Translations under genes and position numbers: made by a program
Notes under the pieces: generated by a model
Told to the model about the DNA's origin: nothing
The model's database searches: none
Seen by the model: only the letters and a program-made list of their open reading frames with translations
Assembly (NCBI GenBank): GCA_963580285.1
Contig: OY757014.1
Span: 17,586,088 to 17,650,087 of the forward strand
DNA from: Lucinisca nassula
Taxonomy: Eukaryota > Mollusca > Bivalvia > Lucinida > Lucinidae
Direction: 5' to 3'
Length of the DNA: 64,000 nucleotides
In this document: piece by piece, positions 1 through 10,661 of the stretch
Numbering within the stretch: the stretch's first letter is position 1
Layout: each line of letters begins with the position of its first letter

Positions 1-94
1 GCGCGCTACGCGCTCGTGATTTGTCTACTTTACAACTGACCTCCAAACTGTGATTTATTACTCAACAAATCACAGTTAGAGCTGATCTATTTCT

Positions 95-555
95 TAATTC
101 TGGACACCGCGGCGAATAAATTCTACGATAGTGCTAATCAGTTAATTTAACTAGAGCTTATACTCAGCATGCTCTTCGTCCTTTCATCTATTCTGAAATT
201 AATTACAAACCTCGTTACATCAAAATATCCTTCATTAATAAGGGTTTGGATTTTATAGTTTTACCTACTATTGGTATCTTCCAGGACAGTTTGGTGATTT
301 CATCCATTCCTGCTTATTTTCAAAATACTGAAACACCCATAATTTGCTATAAGTACAATAAACCTGTTAGATCTATCATTTTTAATTTCTATAAACTTGT
401 TTCTGATCTTGATATTGACACTAACACTCCTGATGATACCTGTGATTGTAAAAATTCGGTGTATTGCTATCCTGCTGCTGGTCATATTATTACTGGCAAT
501 TTAAAAATTATTCCTAATTCTAGGATACGAAATATAGTTTCTAAAGGACCGCCAA
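95..555 (+). pseudogene. Naiad-type Penelope-like element fragment (linker with CxC motif)
   Basis: The DNA and its translation match positions about 28650-29110 of the larger Naiad copy in this window. It retains the Cys-rich motif CDCKNS...YCYPAAGHIITG that lies between the GIY-YIG endonuclease and the reverse transcriptase in permuted Penelope-like elements. An in-frame stop near 149 breaks the upstream part, and similarity ends abruptly after CTAAAGGACCG near 551. No endonuclease or RT is attached, so this is a dead internal fragment. Confidence 0.8.
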
Positions 556-568
556 GTAAGTTTTGAGT

Positions 569-733
569 GGTCCATTTCTAATTATAGGGGTGTCAGGTTT
601 GTTTTTGTTTGTGGATTTTTTTTACAAAACTGAATGTCTTTTAAGCAAACAGCGTAGACCCAAATCAGACCCCGCTTTCTGCGGCGTCTGATCTAGGTCT
701 GTCGTGTTTACCAATGTACCAGAAAAGGGTTAA
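569..733. mobile_element. TTAA-type MITE with palindromic core, 5' truncated
   Basis: The palindromic core at 644-711 (GCAAACAGCGTAGACC ... GGTCTGTCGTGTTTACC) is followed by a right end reading AAAAGGGTTAA. The GTGTCAGG-containing left arm is cut off relative to the full copies at 1999-2227 and 58786-58995. Confidence 0.6.
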
Positions 734-851
734 AACTCCCGTTGCTTATCGCTAGAGGTCGGTAATGGAAACAGTGTTCCTGGATCATATTACATATTTC
801 CCCATATAACTAACATACAAAAAATAGCATCATAAAAATGTAAGCATTAAC

Positions 852-1070
852 GGGTGTGGAGCGCTGTGGTGCAGTGGTAAAGCATCCGATTTGAGATCAA
901 GTGGTAGCCGGTTCGTTCCCCGCACGCGCTAAGAGTTGTTTCCTTGGGCAAGAGACTTTATCCACATTACTTTGTATTGGTTTCTACCCAAGAACGGGAA
1001 AAAGTGGGCCACATGGAAGATTAGTACTAGTTTACTAAATGTATTACGTCGATTATTATTATTACTATTT
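852..1070 (+). mobile_element. tRNA-headed SINE with ATT-rich tail
   Basis: The head GCGCTGTGGTGCAGTGGTAA resembles a pol III A box and AGCCGGTTCGTTCC resembles a B box. A non-tRNA body follows, ending in an ATTATTATTATT-like tail. The tRNA fold is too poor for a functional tRNA gene. Confidence 0.6.
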
Positions 1071-1124
1071 TATGTGTAAAATAAATCTTACAAAATTATG
1101 TAACCTTTAAGATGAGGTCACGGT

Positions 1125-1395
1125 TAGCAAAGTCGTTACGAAAATACATTTAAAATTTACCACCAAAAACTTATAATTTTCTGATAAAAATGATATTTTT
1201 TCATAATTCTGCTCCAAACATAGATTATGGGCACACATAAGAGCCGACACAGTGAGGCGGTTCTAACGAGTACCCACAATCTATGTTTCTGGGCAAAAAT
1301 AAGAACAAGAAGTTATGCCCATGTCAACCCTATGCAATTTTACAATATAAAAGTGGGGTTTAAGGGGGATTATATAGGCATGTGTCAAGTCATGA
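1125..1395. mobile_element. Foldback MITE (GAACCGCC family)
   Basis: The centre is an inverted repeat around TGAGGCGGTTCTAACGAGTA and ATAGATTATGGGCAC. The conserved outer segment TATAAAAGTGGGGTTTAAGG lies to one side, and the end resembles ATAGGCATGTGTCAAGTCATG. It is a diverged copy of the family seen best at 42985-43255. Confidence 0.6.
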
Positions 1396-1584
1396 TATAA
1401 AGAACTAAGTTTGGTTCAATCTATTAAAAGGAATATGGCGCAGCCAAGCAAATATCGAACAATCCTCTGGATCCGTCTGATCTTAAAAAGCAGGTCAAGG
1501 TGACCAAAATCTAATCAAGTATTCCATAAGCTTGATCACAATTCAAATGTTTGTTCATGAGAAAGGGTTGAAACAAATTTTGTT

Positions 1585-1770
1585 TGTTTGTTTTGGAGTT
1601 TAACGGCCCAATCAACACTAGTTTAGGTCATTTTTGAGCCGGTCAATTTACCTATCCAGACTTTTCCTGGACAGGCTTATACGTAAGCGGTTATCCAGTA
1701 CAGTGCACATTCTTTCGCCAGAAACTGACAACTGCCCTTCTTGAATAAGCGGAAGGGAGAAGAAATTTCA
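1585..1770 (-). mobile_element. 3' part of a tRNA-headed SINE, minus strand
   Basis: Read on the minus strand, this matches the body and tail of the SINE at 16618-16932: a TTGTCAGTTTC segment, AAGCGGTTATCCAGTACAGT in plus orientation, and a CAAACAAACAAA tail. The tRNA head is missing. Confidence 0.6.
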
Positions 1771-1998
1771 TGATCAATCTGCACAAGCAAAATTTTGGAC
1801 GTCATGTTACAGTCAAAATAAAGTAAAGATCACGAAAATATAATTAATTTTGTCAGTCATGTAACCTTCTTCTATCATTTTTGCTCGGGTTTGTCACTGA
1901 AAATTAAGCCAAGGTCACCAAACTCTAATCAGTTCTTTGATTAGGTGTACCAAACTCGTCCACAATTCACATCCTTGTTCAAGATATGACAAGCTATT

Positions 1999-2227
1999 TT
2001 AACCCATTTAGTACCAGAAACGCCAAAACGGGTACCCTAGCAAACAGTGCAGGCCCAGATCAGACGCCGCAGAACGCGGCGTCTGATCAGGGCCTACACT
2101 GTTTGCTAAAAATTCAGTCATTTTCCAAATAGATTTTGGAGAAAACACTATCTGAATCCCCTTAATTTTGAAATGGACTCATGCTATATATATGGAGGAA
2201 GATTCCATTTGGTACAAAAAGGGTTAA
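1999..2227. mobile_element. Complete TTAA MITE, piggyBac-like ends, palindromic core
   Basis: The element is bounded by TTAA on both sides with inner termini CCCATTTAGTACC and GGTACAAAAAGGG. This is the CCC...GGG plus TTAA signature of piggyBac-related MITEs. At its centre (2040-2106) a near-perfect palindrome reads GCAAACAGTGCAGGCCCAGA ... GGGCCTACACTGTTTGC. There is no coding capacity. The superfamily assignment is inferred from ends and target only. Confidence 0.7.
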
Positions 2228-2583
2228 GGCCCAAATATGACAGTTTTGTTGGAGTCTGTGGCCACGATAATAAGGCCAATACCATCAAATTGTAATCACT
2301 ATTTTCCACTACATTACGAGTTTGGAAAAAATCCATCCATCAGATAAGGAGATATGGCGGTTCTAACAGCAAACGCCCCCCCCCCCCCCCTTCACATGGG
2401 TTGTTCTTCTGCAAAAGGTCTGATCTGCTCTACAGTCATATTCTCGGCTTCAAAATAAAACCCGCAGGTTTCATAACGTATACTACGCATGTCCGTAATG
2501 GAAATGCAAGAAAGATAAATCACCTAAATATAGTTTAAAGAGTTTAAGTACGAGTGTATGTATACTTACAGGTTTTTAAAAGC

Positions 2584-2725
2584 CTCCGTAGTTGAGTGGT
2601 TATGCTACTCGCCTCGTAAACAAAGGGTCATGGGTTCGATCCTGGGCTTCTCCAGCCTCTTTTAACAGAGTCTTTTTACAGAGGTTCCGTCTCCGTATGA
2701 CCTTAGCAGTTGGTGGGACGTAAAA

Positions 2726-2770
<45 letters not shown>
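2584..2770 (+). mobile_element. tRNA-Thr-like SINE followed by (CT)n microsatellite
   Basis: A tRNA-like head (A box GTTGAGTGGTTATG, B box GGGTTCGATCC) is followed by the tail CAGTTGGTGGGACGTAAAAC, then about 40 bp of CT repeat at 2728-2769. The same head and tail recur at 63192-63350, so this is an interspersed SINE and not a tRNA gene. Confidence 0.7.
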
Positions 2771-2771
<1 letters not shown>

Positions 2772-2977
2772 CTTTCTCACATACACACCCACACACATAC
2801 ATTTAGCTTTTTCCTTCAATTTCATCGCACTTATTCTTAAAAGAATTTGCTCCCCTCGAACAACTCCTTTCCTTCAAGATAAATATGTTAGATTTGCCGC
2901 ATTTCGCGTTGGCAACGCCATTGTCCCAAGTGAATAGTAAAAGTTAAAACTCCGGATTTCAGTAACAGACTACTTAC

Positions 2978-3550
2978 TGGTTTCCCGCTACTTTGTCCCT
3001 GTTGTGAAGGCTGCCGGTTGCTTCCTGTGTTATTAGTACCCCCGGAATCGCTACCATTATTTGTACCAGTGCCAGGGTTGTTAACGCCATTGGTGCCTGT
3101 TGCACCGTTATTGTTATTAGCACCGCCTTCGTTACGGATGTCAGAAGCAAGATTTGAAGGATGTAAGTAGGCCATAATTTCTTTAAGCTCGTCCGCATCT
3201 GACAAGACATCTATCTTACTGTGTTTCATGACGTTAGTATTACATATTGTGACATCGGGTAACCTCATACTGCTAAATCCTAGCGAAATTTTGGTTATTT
3301 TTGGCCAGCCGTAGAACTGGCTTATGAGAAAGTAAAGATGCCAAACCATAGCGCCAATAGCAAATAATGTCAAAATAGCCCAGGCGACTTTAGCCCAGAG
3401 TAATTTCGCACTATGTATGTAAGGCACTCCTTGCATTGAAGTCTTTTCAGCAAATCGGGTCCAAAGCCTGTAAAAACTTTTCTGTTTTCCTGTAGAATCG
3501 AAAGATGCTACACTGTCGGAATGCTCGGGTGTCGTGTTGCCTTCATTTTT
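2978..3550 (-). CDS. DEG/ENaC-family sodium channel, N-terminal exon
   Basis: Read on the minus strand, this exon encodes a cytoplasmic N-terminus, a first transmembrane helix (LLWAKVAWAILTLFAIGAMV region) and the start of the extracellular domain with LPDVTICNTN, the post-TM1 motif of DEG/ENaC channels such as ASIC, FaNaC and degenerins. A GTAAGT donor at 2977-2972 ends the exon. A possible acceptor CCAG lies just upstream at 3554-3551, and the frame is open from 3550 through FYRLWTRFAEKTSMQGVPYI. An alternative acceptor CAG at 3470-3468 would shorten the exon. After TM1 the exon carries an unusual Asn/Gly/Thr-rich stretch of about 45 residues with repeated NNG and GTN motifs. The gating motif usually written HG reads QG here. 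The other exons, including TM2, are not visible in the window, so the subtype is undetermined. Confidence 0.82.
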
Positions 3551-3677
3551 CTGGAATTCAAAACACGGTAATGGATGAACACGTCAAGTTAACAAGTCTA
3601 TGTAATAAATACCCTTGTAAACCCCACTTTATGCTGAGAAAGCTTGGGTTTACAGGGTCATTGCCTTCACTTCTATT

Positions 3678-3932
3678 CATAACGAAAACACGCCATAAAA
3701 TTGTAAATTTTATCGCCGAAAAACGAATATTTAAGATGAAAAATTATGATATTTTTCTTATTTCTGCTCAAAATATAGATTGTGGGTATACGGCGGTTCT
3801 AACGAGTATCCACAATCTATATTTTAGAGCAGAAATAAGAAAACTAAGGTTTACCTCCTGCAAATCCCGGTTTTACTATATAAAAGTGGGGTTCAAGGGG
3901 GTCAGAAATACATAGGCGTGTTTTCGTGATGT
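3678..3932. mobile_element. Foldback MITE (GAACCGCC family), near complete
   Basis: The outer ends are inverted: ACGAAAACACGCC on the left and GGCGTGTTTTCGTGATG on the right. The centre folds on TAGATTGTGGGTATACGGCG and its complement. The conserved TATAAAAGTGGGGTTCAAGG segment is present. Confidence 0.75.
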
Positions 3933-4075
3933 TACATATTATTTTCCTTTTTTCTGCTCGAAGACATAGACTGTGGATACTCGTTAGTTGAGGCGGTTCT
4001 AACGAGCACCCAGAATCTATGTTTGGAGTATATATAAGAAAAATATCACAATGTCCATCAGAAAAAAAAAATAAT
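3933..4075. mobile_element. Second, partial GAACCGCC foldback MITE, adjacent
   Basis: Starts directly after the previous copy. It has the central inverted repeat (ACTCGTTAGTTGAGGCGGTTC and complement) but lacks the terminal ACACGCC segment on the right. It suggests nesting or tandem insertion. Confidence 0.6.
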
Positions 4076-4763
4076 TTTGGAGATATGAAAGAATGCATTT
4101 TCTTGCACACCAGACAAGGAAATCCGTGATTTTACCCTGGGATAGAAATTTATGTTCTGACCCTGGTGTTCCGACCCAAAATCGAATATAATCGCGTGTT
4201 TGATAAATGCACTGGTTGATTACGACCTCGTATGCGCCTTCGTTAAGGTTTGACGTCACAGCAACGTCACTAAACATTCCTGCAGTGTCAACACAATATC
4301 ACAGTTGACCATCGTACAGTATCTGAAATCGGAAGCTGCTGCTACTGTACGCCCAAAAATCGTTAGCTGTTTTACATGATATTTATAAATAACACAAAAA
4401 AAATCAATAAAATTCATTAATGAGACTTTTGTTGAACACATGTTTTGGAAGGTAAGAGACGTTTCTTTTCAAATTTGCTTCGATTTGCAATCATAATGCG
4501 TCCTGTTCTTCACAAGAAAACGATTCTGATGCCGCATCAGTGATTTATCTCATCCTCGGTTGCGGCGATCGTTACTGTAACATACCTTTATTTCTCTCAG
4601 ATCATACAACATATGATACATGAGGAACATAAACAATATTCAATGAAGACAGCGAAGTTACTCAAACACTAACATATACAAGCTATGATACCGAGCTTAA
4701 CTTCTCTAGAGGTCTAGGACATTATGCCAACACACCTATACAAATACATTGAAATTTCATTGC

Positions 4764-4962
4764 TTAACCCCCACCCTGCTGTTGGCGACAAGCCCTATCT
4801 TTGCAAACAGTGTAGATCCAGATCAGAAGCCATCTGATCAGGATCTACACTGTTTGACATTTAGTTTAAGAATGTGTACAAATAAATTGCATCAAGTAAT
4901 CTAATTGGGTCAAAGCCAGAAACGGGCGCGGCCCAATTGAGTATTCAGCAGATTAAAGGTTA
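4764..4962. mobile_element. TTAA MITE, subfamily B
   Basis: The left end TTAACCCCCACCCTGCTG and right end CAGCAGATTAAAGGTTAA are inverted. The core palindrome GCAAACAGTGTAGATCCAGA ... GGATCTACACTGTTTG (4803-4856) is shared with subfamily A. The flanks otherwise match the copy at 60430-60640. Confidence 0.65.
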
Positions 4963-4984
4963 AAAAAGAAACAGTTTCTGGTGA

Positions 4985-5160
4985 AAAATTAAAAAAAAAT
5001 TACCTCCCGTCTCCGCACAAAACGCAGATCGCGGGTATCCGTTAGAACCGCTCAGTTCCATCGAGCACCCACAACCCACGCTCCCGAGGAGAAACAAGAA
5101 AAATAATATACACCCTGTAAACCCCAGTTTTACTATATAAAAGTGGGGTTCGTTACTATT
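4985..5160. mobile_element. Foldback MITE (GAACCGCC family), partial
   Basis: Contains a GGGTATCCGTTAGAACCGCT / CGAGCACCCACAACCCACGC inverted centre and the TTTTACTATATAAAAGTGGG segment. The outer ends are missing or diverged. Confidence 0.6.
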
Positions 5161-5164
5161 TTAC

Positions 5165-6650
5165 ATTTTGTCTGTCATGTGGTCAGTTTACACATGTAAT
5201 AAATTAGCGAGAGCCAAATAAGGTTATAAACCAGCATATCTCAATACCCATTTACTAGTTTTATATTCCTGCCATCAAAATAATAACTGCTTTGTTCAGG
5301 GCCTGTCATGTTGGCAACTGTACGATTAGCTGCTAGCTTCGTTTTTTTTTTCTTTGTACGATCAGCTGCGATTATCACTGCCTGCATGTTTTGATTAGAG
5401 ACGTAGTTAAGCCTTGATATATCCCATTTTGATAACTTGACTGAATCACGCCTGTACAGAGTAACGGTAAATAATGCTATCGGAGTCAGAATGGTGATAC
5501 TACGACCACTATGTATAGGACCCGCGATACAGGAAGCCTCGTGATGCCGGACAGTGCCCCTCAGGACGGATTTTTCCATCCACCCTTCACACCCATATAA
5601 GATTCTTATAATGTCACACGGCAGTGTTATCGGCTATATTTAAGATATACTGAGAGGCAAAAGTAAGTATACAGGTTACTGAACGCATGTCTCCCTCTAT
5701 ACATACAGATGTGGCATCATAAATAAGAACAACCACTTTCACATAATTTGCAGCATTTTTCTTTAAAATTGATAAACGGATAATGAAATTGCATCACTTG
5801 AAATGGACTTGGGGTCTAATCCAATTTTTGTCTTGAGTGGTTTCCCTTTAAACATGTGTTTCGGATAAGGGTGATTCAATAAATGATTTTTCGTGCAACA
5901 GATTCAAAGAAGGGGAACTGATTGGTTAGCATATATCCCATATTTAACTTATACACAAGGTAAATTGCATCATTTTTTGTCCAAAGAAAAGTCATTTTCG
6001 CCTTTTACGTTCTTCCTTTGATTAAATACTTTATGTTTCATTTGGCATTTTTATTGGGGAGTAACTTTTCTTTGAGCAATTTTAGAGGGATCACTAAGGA
6101 GTAAGCATAAAAATGCCGAGGAAAACAAAAGTTTTGCGAAAATTTCAAATGTATATCTCTTACACGATTTGAGAAAAAGACTCATTTAATTCACTATGAT
6201 TTTAATTGAAAGGGAGGTAATCCGGAACACGCAGAAATTCCAATTGTGTTTTAAGCTGTTTGTTCGGGTTTAATCGCAAGGTAATGATGGCGTTTTATCG
6301 AAGAACATTCGTCCATGACTTTTGCGGTGTGCATTGATTTGAATGTCATGTACAACACGAGATTTTGTTGGAAATATTGATTATCCATGAAGGGCAATAA
6401 CTCCATCATGGATGACTGCAACAGGAAACGAATTTGGAGTTTTACAAACTTAAACGTTTGGGAAAAACGGACATAGGCATGCTTCATTACAGACAGCAAT
6501 GCAAGATCGGGTATTCCAAATCAAATACTGTATACTTTTTATTGCCTCTCAGTATATATCAGAAGCAGGTAAATTGGCCTCGTCAACAGGCATCAATATA
6601 CTACCAGTAATTAGACTACAGTATTTATGCTGAATATTCGGACACCAAAA
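5165..6650. other. No gene or recognised repeat identified
   Basis: AT-rich sequence. The short open frames here (for example minus-strand 5579-5241 and 6499-6251) show no family motif, no convincing splice structure and no codon bias I can defend. Confidence 0.4.
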
Positions 6651-6654
6651 CCTC

Positions 6655-6785
6655 ACAAACATAACGAAAACACGCATATTCAAATGAATTGAAAATTGTG
6701 TATACCCTGTAAACCACAGCTTTACTATATAAAAGTGGGTTTTAAGAGGGTCAAAATATTATAGGTGTGGTTTCATGATGGACAA
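6655..6785. mobile_element. Foldback MITE (GAACCGCC family), end fragment
   Basis: ACGAAAACACGC, CTGTAAACCACAGC and TATAAAAGTGGGTTTTAAG, followed by ATAGGTGTGGTTTCATGATG, are the terminal and subterminal segments of the family. The central hairpin is absent. Confidence 0.55.
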
Positions 6786-7129
6786 GCCTGAGAAAACAGC
6801 GTTCCCTGATCAGGAGCAATCTGATCTGGGTCTACAGTGCTTGCCGCTGAGCAATTTTTGCGGCCTGATCTATAATGAATAATTTATTATACTCTAACGT
6901 CTTCAAACATGTTTTAATATATAGGGTAAATATGGTACATATGGATGCGCAGCCCAGCTTTAGTCTTTTCCGTTTCACATGTCGGAAGAAACGTTACCGC
7001 TTCACGCTGCCCAAATTTGATTTCGGATTGACCGTGTTTTATACTAGAGGACAGTGACATCACCACATGTTTTTGTCATGAACAAGGCAAAGCTTATATG
7101 GGTAAAAATAGGTGCGGCATCGTCATCTA

Positions 7130-7270
7130 TTTCTCGGCAGACTGGAGTCATTTTGTGTCGTCCCCCAGAGAAAAGGAGAAAAGAGATAGAAGAGATAGTG
7201 GGGAGATGACAGTGAAGAACAGGGGAGAAAGAGGGAAATGAATGGAAGTGTAGAAGAAATGTTAAACAAC
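7130..7270 (-). repeat. Dispersed purine-rich repeat, minus orientation
   Basis: The stretch around GGAGAAAAGAGATAGAAGAG is the reverse complement of pyrimidine-rich stretches near 14090-14160 and 24060-24150 and resembles 62760-62830. It is a dispersed repeat of unknown class, probably not coding. Confidence 0.4.
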
Positions 7271-7334
7271 AGTCCCACCTCTAATCCTTACCTGATGCAT
7301 GTCGAATAAATGTAAGTCAATATTCGAAGGCGTT

Positions 7335-7510
7335 TCATCACAAAAACACGCCTATATTTCTGCACCCCCTTGAAAAGTAAAACTGGGGTTTATTTCTATA
7401 TTTTGTGCATACAGAAATAAGAAAAATATCACAATTTTGCCTCTGAAAATTTTCGTATTTTCGGCGGTTAAGTTTACTATATATTTGTATAGGCGTGTTT
7501 TCGTACTTTG
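7335..7510. mobile_element. Foldback MITE (GAACCGCC family), diverged
   Basis: The ends ATCACAAAAACACGCCTATA and TATAGGCGTGTTTTCG are inverted. The interior keeps AGAAATAAGAAAAATATCACA but has lost the GAACCGCC hairpin. Confidence 0.6.
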
Positions 7511-8156
7511 ATCAAAGCGCGGAGTCTGAGACATAGTAACAGCATAACATATTGAATAATAACAGAATCTATGATGGAGTTGAGACAATGAATTCTGATG
7601 CGAGGCTATGCCGAGCATGGGACTAAAATTTACTGAAAACGAGTTTGAGATTTCCTTCTCGAAGTCTCGACCCCATCATTGATATTAGGTTTCTCACATT
7701 CCAACTTAAAGAATGTGTTGCGATTGGTAAAACGTTTGTAAAATTATTCCATCAGACTGCCGATCAATATACAAAATTGCACCTTCACACAAATATAACA
7801 TAGCAAAAAAGGTAAAGTGTTTATTATTCCTACCATCTAAAGAAAGTTTTTTTCTTTTTTTGACATTTTTCCCGGGGCGCCTTAAATTCATTTTCAAAAC
7901 ATTGGTAAATTTGAAATGAAAACCAGTTGCTGCATGATTTCTGCATGTACATTTCATGACTTTTGACAAGAGTCTGATGACACACTGAATGCCTATTTCA
8001 TTAAAAGTTAATAATGACATTGTGGCTTTTAAAAATGTAAATCATGGGAGAAACAGACAAGTGCCCCTACCTTGTTTGAATGGGTAATAAAACATGAAGC
8101 AGAAATTTTGTGGCTCGGATGTAGTGTATATGTTTCCATATATTATAAACCCAACA

Positions 8157-8241
8157 GGCACTCAACGTTGAACTAACGTTGAAACAACGTTGAAAACAAC
8201 GTTAGTTCAACATTGAGTCAACGTTTTGTGCCTGCAGGGAA
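8157..8241. repeat. Short palindromic element with GGCACA-type ends
   Basis: CAACAGGCACTCAACGTTGA on the left and ACGTTTTGTGCCTGCAGG on the right bracket an AACGTTGA / ACGTTAGTTCAAC hairpin. It belongs with the elements at 8802-8900, 23735-23804 and 34608-34723. Confidence 0.6.
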
Positions 8242-8801
8242 GCGACTATTGACAGAGTGAGACAGTCAATAAACTCTAGGGTGAGAGACAGCAGTTTGAG
8301 ACAAAAAATCACACACTGTCATACATTTCTGTTCTTGTCCCATGTGTGAGAAAAGCTTCGCTGACACTGCATTATACCCGACCAGTAGGATGCTTATTTT
8401 CCATATATTAACCGAAATATTATAAATGGGACAGCCAGAATTCTAAAACCTTTATACAATCTTTGACAATAATCTTCCTAAACTAAATTATTCTAATGGT
8501 TGCAGAAACTACAGATTCTGAACACCCACGGCAGTCTCACGGTAGATAACTCAAAATGAAATGGCAAGAGTATTATAGTACCGAATATTATATTGGCACG
8601 TCAAGGGCAGATAATTCCATGTGGAATGGCCAGACTAGCAATCCTTAGTCACATAGTTTAGACTACCTTTAGTGCTTCATACATCTGAGAAGCTCCGTCC
8701 GCCTGTTGCATAAAGTAGATGAGCTATGAGATAGTGACAGAAGTGGTCTTAGAAACACAGTATATATATACATGTCCGTAAATTTTCATCAAGATACCCT
8801 G

Positions 8802-8901
8802 TACCAGTGGGCACATGGCGTTGTGCCATCGTCGATGCAATGTCATGGCATTGCATCGGTGTTGATGCGACGTTGCTTAAAGGCCATGTGCCCGCTGGGA
8901 T
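8802..8901. repeat. Short palindromic element, GGGCACATG ends
   Basis: The ends CCAGTGGGCACATGG and CCATGTGCCCGCTGGG are inverted, with internal GATGCAATGTCATGGCATTG. It gives short open frames on both strands, which are artefacts of the palindrome. Confidence 0.6.
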
Positions 8902-8904
8902 ATG

Positions 8905-9615
8905 TTCAAGACGTACAAGGCAAAACCCATTCTTCTCATATATCAATGGCAGATAACTCAAGAACTAGAATAGCCAAAATAGTGCTCCCTTGCCACAATC
9001 ATTCACTGGTGGTCTTTATTTCTATGAAATTTCAACCATATATTCTTTACTGTAAAGGAACATGCTAAAGATACCGGAAACTGAAAAGAACAACTACCCT
9101 GTCAAACGATAACATGTTTGGCCATTATTTATCCCTAACCACTCAGCCCTGATATAAGTGTGTATGCAAAATTTGAATGAAATCTGTGAAGATCTGTTCA
9201 AGTTCGAGAGTGAAAATGAAGCGGTATTACGCAAAACACTACTATCTTTGTGGTGGGTTTTAAAATCTTATGGCGGCCTAAAAATGTTTTTTTATTTATA
9301 CTCCAGCTTTGCTCACTCTATCAACGTCTAAAGCCTGAACCTACTTTCAATCGACCTACCTTTCTTTTTTTCTCTCTCATAGCAACGTCACTTGGGTTGA
9401 GACCATTTAAACCATTTCCATTTGGAACGAACCTATCTCGATCTACAGAATTCGGCGCCCGTCTACCCGTGTAAAATTGAAATCTGCCTACTGGAAACGA
9501 GTCATCTAAGACTTTCTGATTAGACGACATTGTGTTCACTTATTTATTTCTTTTTTAAGTATTAAGAGTATTTTCGTCACTTTAATATTTCGAAGTACAG
9601 AAATATTCCTATATT
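8905..9615. other. No supported feature
   Basis: Unremarkable AT-rich DNA. The opposing short frames at 9250-9539 overlap each other and show no family motif. Confidence 0.4.
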
Positions 9616-9616
9616 C

Positions 9617-9715
9617 ATACCACCTTTGGGACTGTTCAAAAGTGGTCTTAAGACCACCTTTGGGACTGTTCAAAAGTGGTCTTAAGACCACTTTTGAACA
9701 GTCCCAAATGTGGTT
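9617..9715. repeat. Palindrome containing a direct duplication
   Basis: A 41-bp unit beginning ACCACCTTTGGGACTGTTC is repeated directly and then inverted (GACCACTTTTGAACAGTCCC), giving a long hairpin. It is a foldback repeat of unknown class. Confidence 0.65.
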
Positions 9716-9719
9716 TGTT

Positions 9720-10424
9720 TCTAGAGGACACTGGGTACAGAAAACAAAAAGAAAATATTACTGATTACTGAAACTTTCTAAGTATGTTTTAAGCAAAATT
9801 ATCTCCTTAATTTTAGCGGCGAAATTTCACTGTGCCAATTTTATTTTTCACTTTTTTCTTCGACAACACTAAAACTTCCTAAGTAGGTACACAACATCAA
9901 AATGCAAATAACACGATCTTATCTTCTGGTTCATTGAACAGAAAACGTCGAAATATTAAAAACATGTACATGTACTGCCATTAAACAGCTACAATTTGGT
10001 ATTATGAATGATTCTATATGTCACGTTTTGTATGTAAATATTATGCTATTGGATATCTTGGGTTAATATTAAACTGTGGATCTAAGTCATTTTCATGAGA
10101 CCGGAAAACTAACAAAGAGAACTATACAAATTACACAGTGCTGAAGATTTAAATAACAGCAAAAGTTCATATTTATTAATCCTTGAAGCGTTAAGCTATA
10201 TTGCAGAACAAGTGACATTGTATTTTATTGCTTTTCTGTGAAAATCAGGTTTAACATTTCACATGAATCGTAGCGGACGATTCCCATGGCATACCAAGCC
10301 TTAATGGCACTGAAAATGTAAAGAAGTCTTTGAAAACACCATCTGCTACACCCGATATTGGTGTTTTGAGGGGTAAATACTAACATTCTTCCTTTGCTAT
10401 ATGTTGGACAAGTCCATTTGACAT
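9720..10424. other. No supported feature
   Basis: AT-rich DNA with no open frame, RNA or repeat that I recognise. Confidence 0.4.
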
Positions 10425-10596
10425 TAAAGGGTGTCAGGCCTATTATTTAATGTTTAATGTGTATTATTAATATGGAAAATCCTGTTAGCAAGCATTGCAG
10501 ACCCTGATCACACGCTGCATTCTGTGGCGTCTGATCTGGGCCTGCACTGTTTGCCAGGGTACTCGTTTAGGGGTTTTCCGCCTGAAATGGGTTAAA
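10425..10596. mobile_element. TTAA MITE subfamily A, degraded
   Basis: Contains the core palindrome at 10487-10554 (GCAAGCATTGCAGACCC ... GGGCCTGCACTGTTTGCC) and the right end GAAATGGGTTAA. The left part keeps GTGTCAGG. Confidence 0.6.
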
Positions 10597-10661
10597 GATA
10601 CGGTTACATAAATTTGTCCAACATGCTTTATATAGTTATTGTTTATACGAGTTTTACTATC

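Noticed and set aside
852..930. Functional tRNA gene; likewise 2584, 16618, 49671 and 63192
   Set aside because: A and B boxes are present, but the acceptor stems do not pair and each head is fused to a repeated non-tRNA body, so these are SINEs.
2888..2977. Continuation of the channel exon beyond GKP (PVSSLLLKSGVL...)
   Set aside because: A strong GTAAGT donor sits at the junction and the downstream peptide does not resemble DEG/ENaC extracellular sequence.
4017..4277. Minus-strand 86-residue open frame as a channel or other exon
   Set aside because: Half of it lies in a foldback MITE and the rest has no motif I can name.
8749..9068. Opposing open frames around the 8.8-kb palindrome as small genes
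   Set aside because: They mirror each other through the palindrome and have no independent support.
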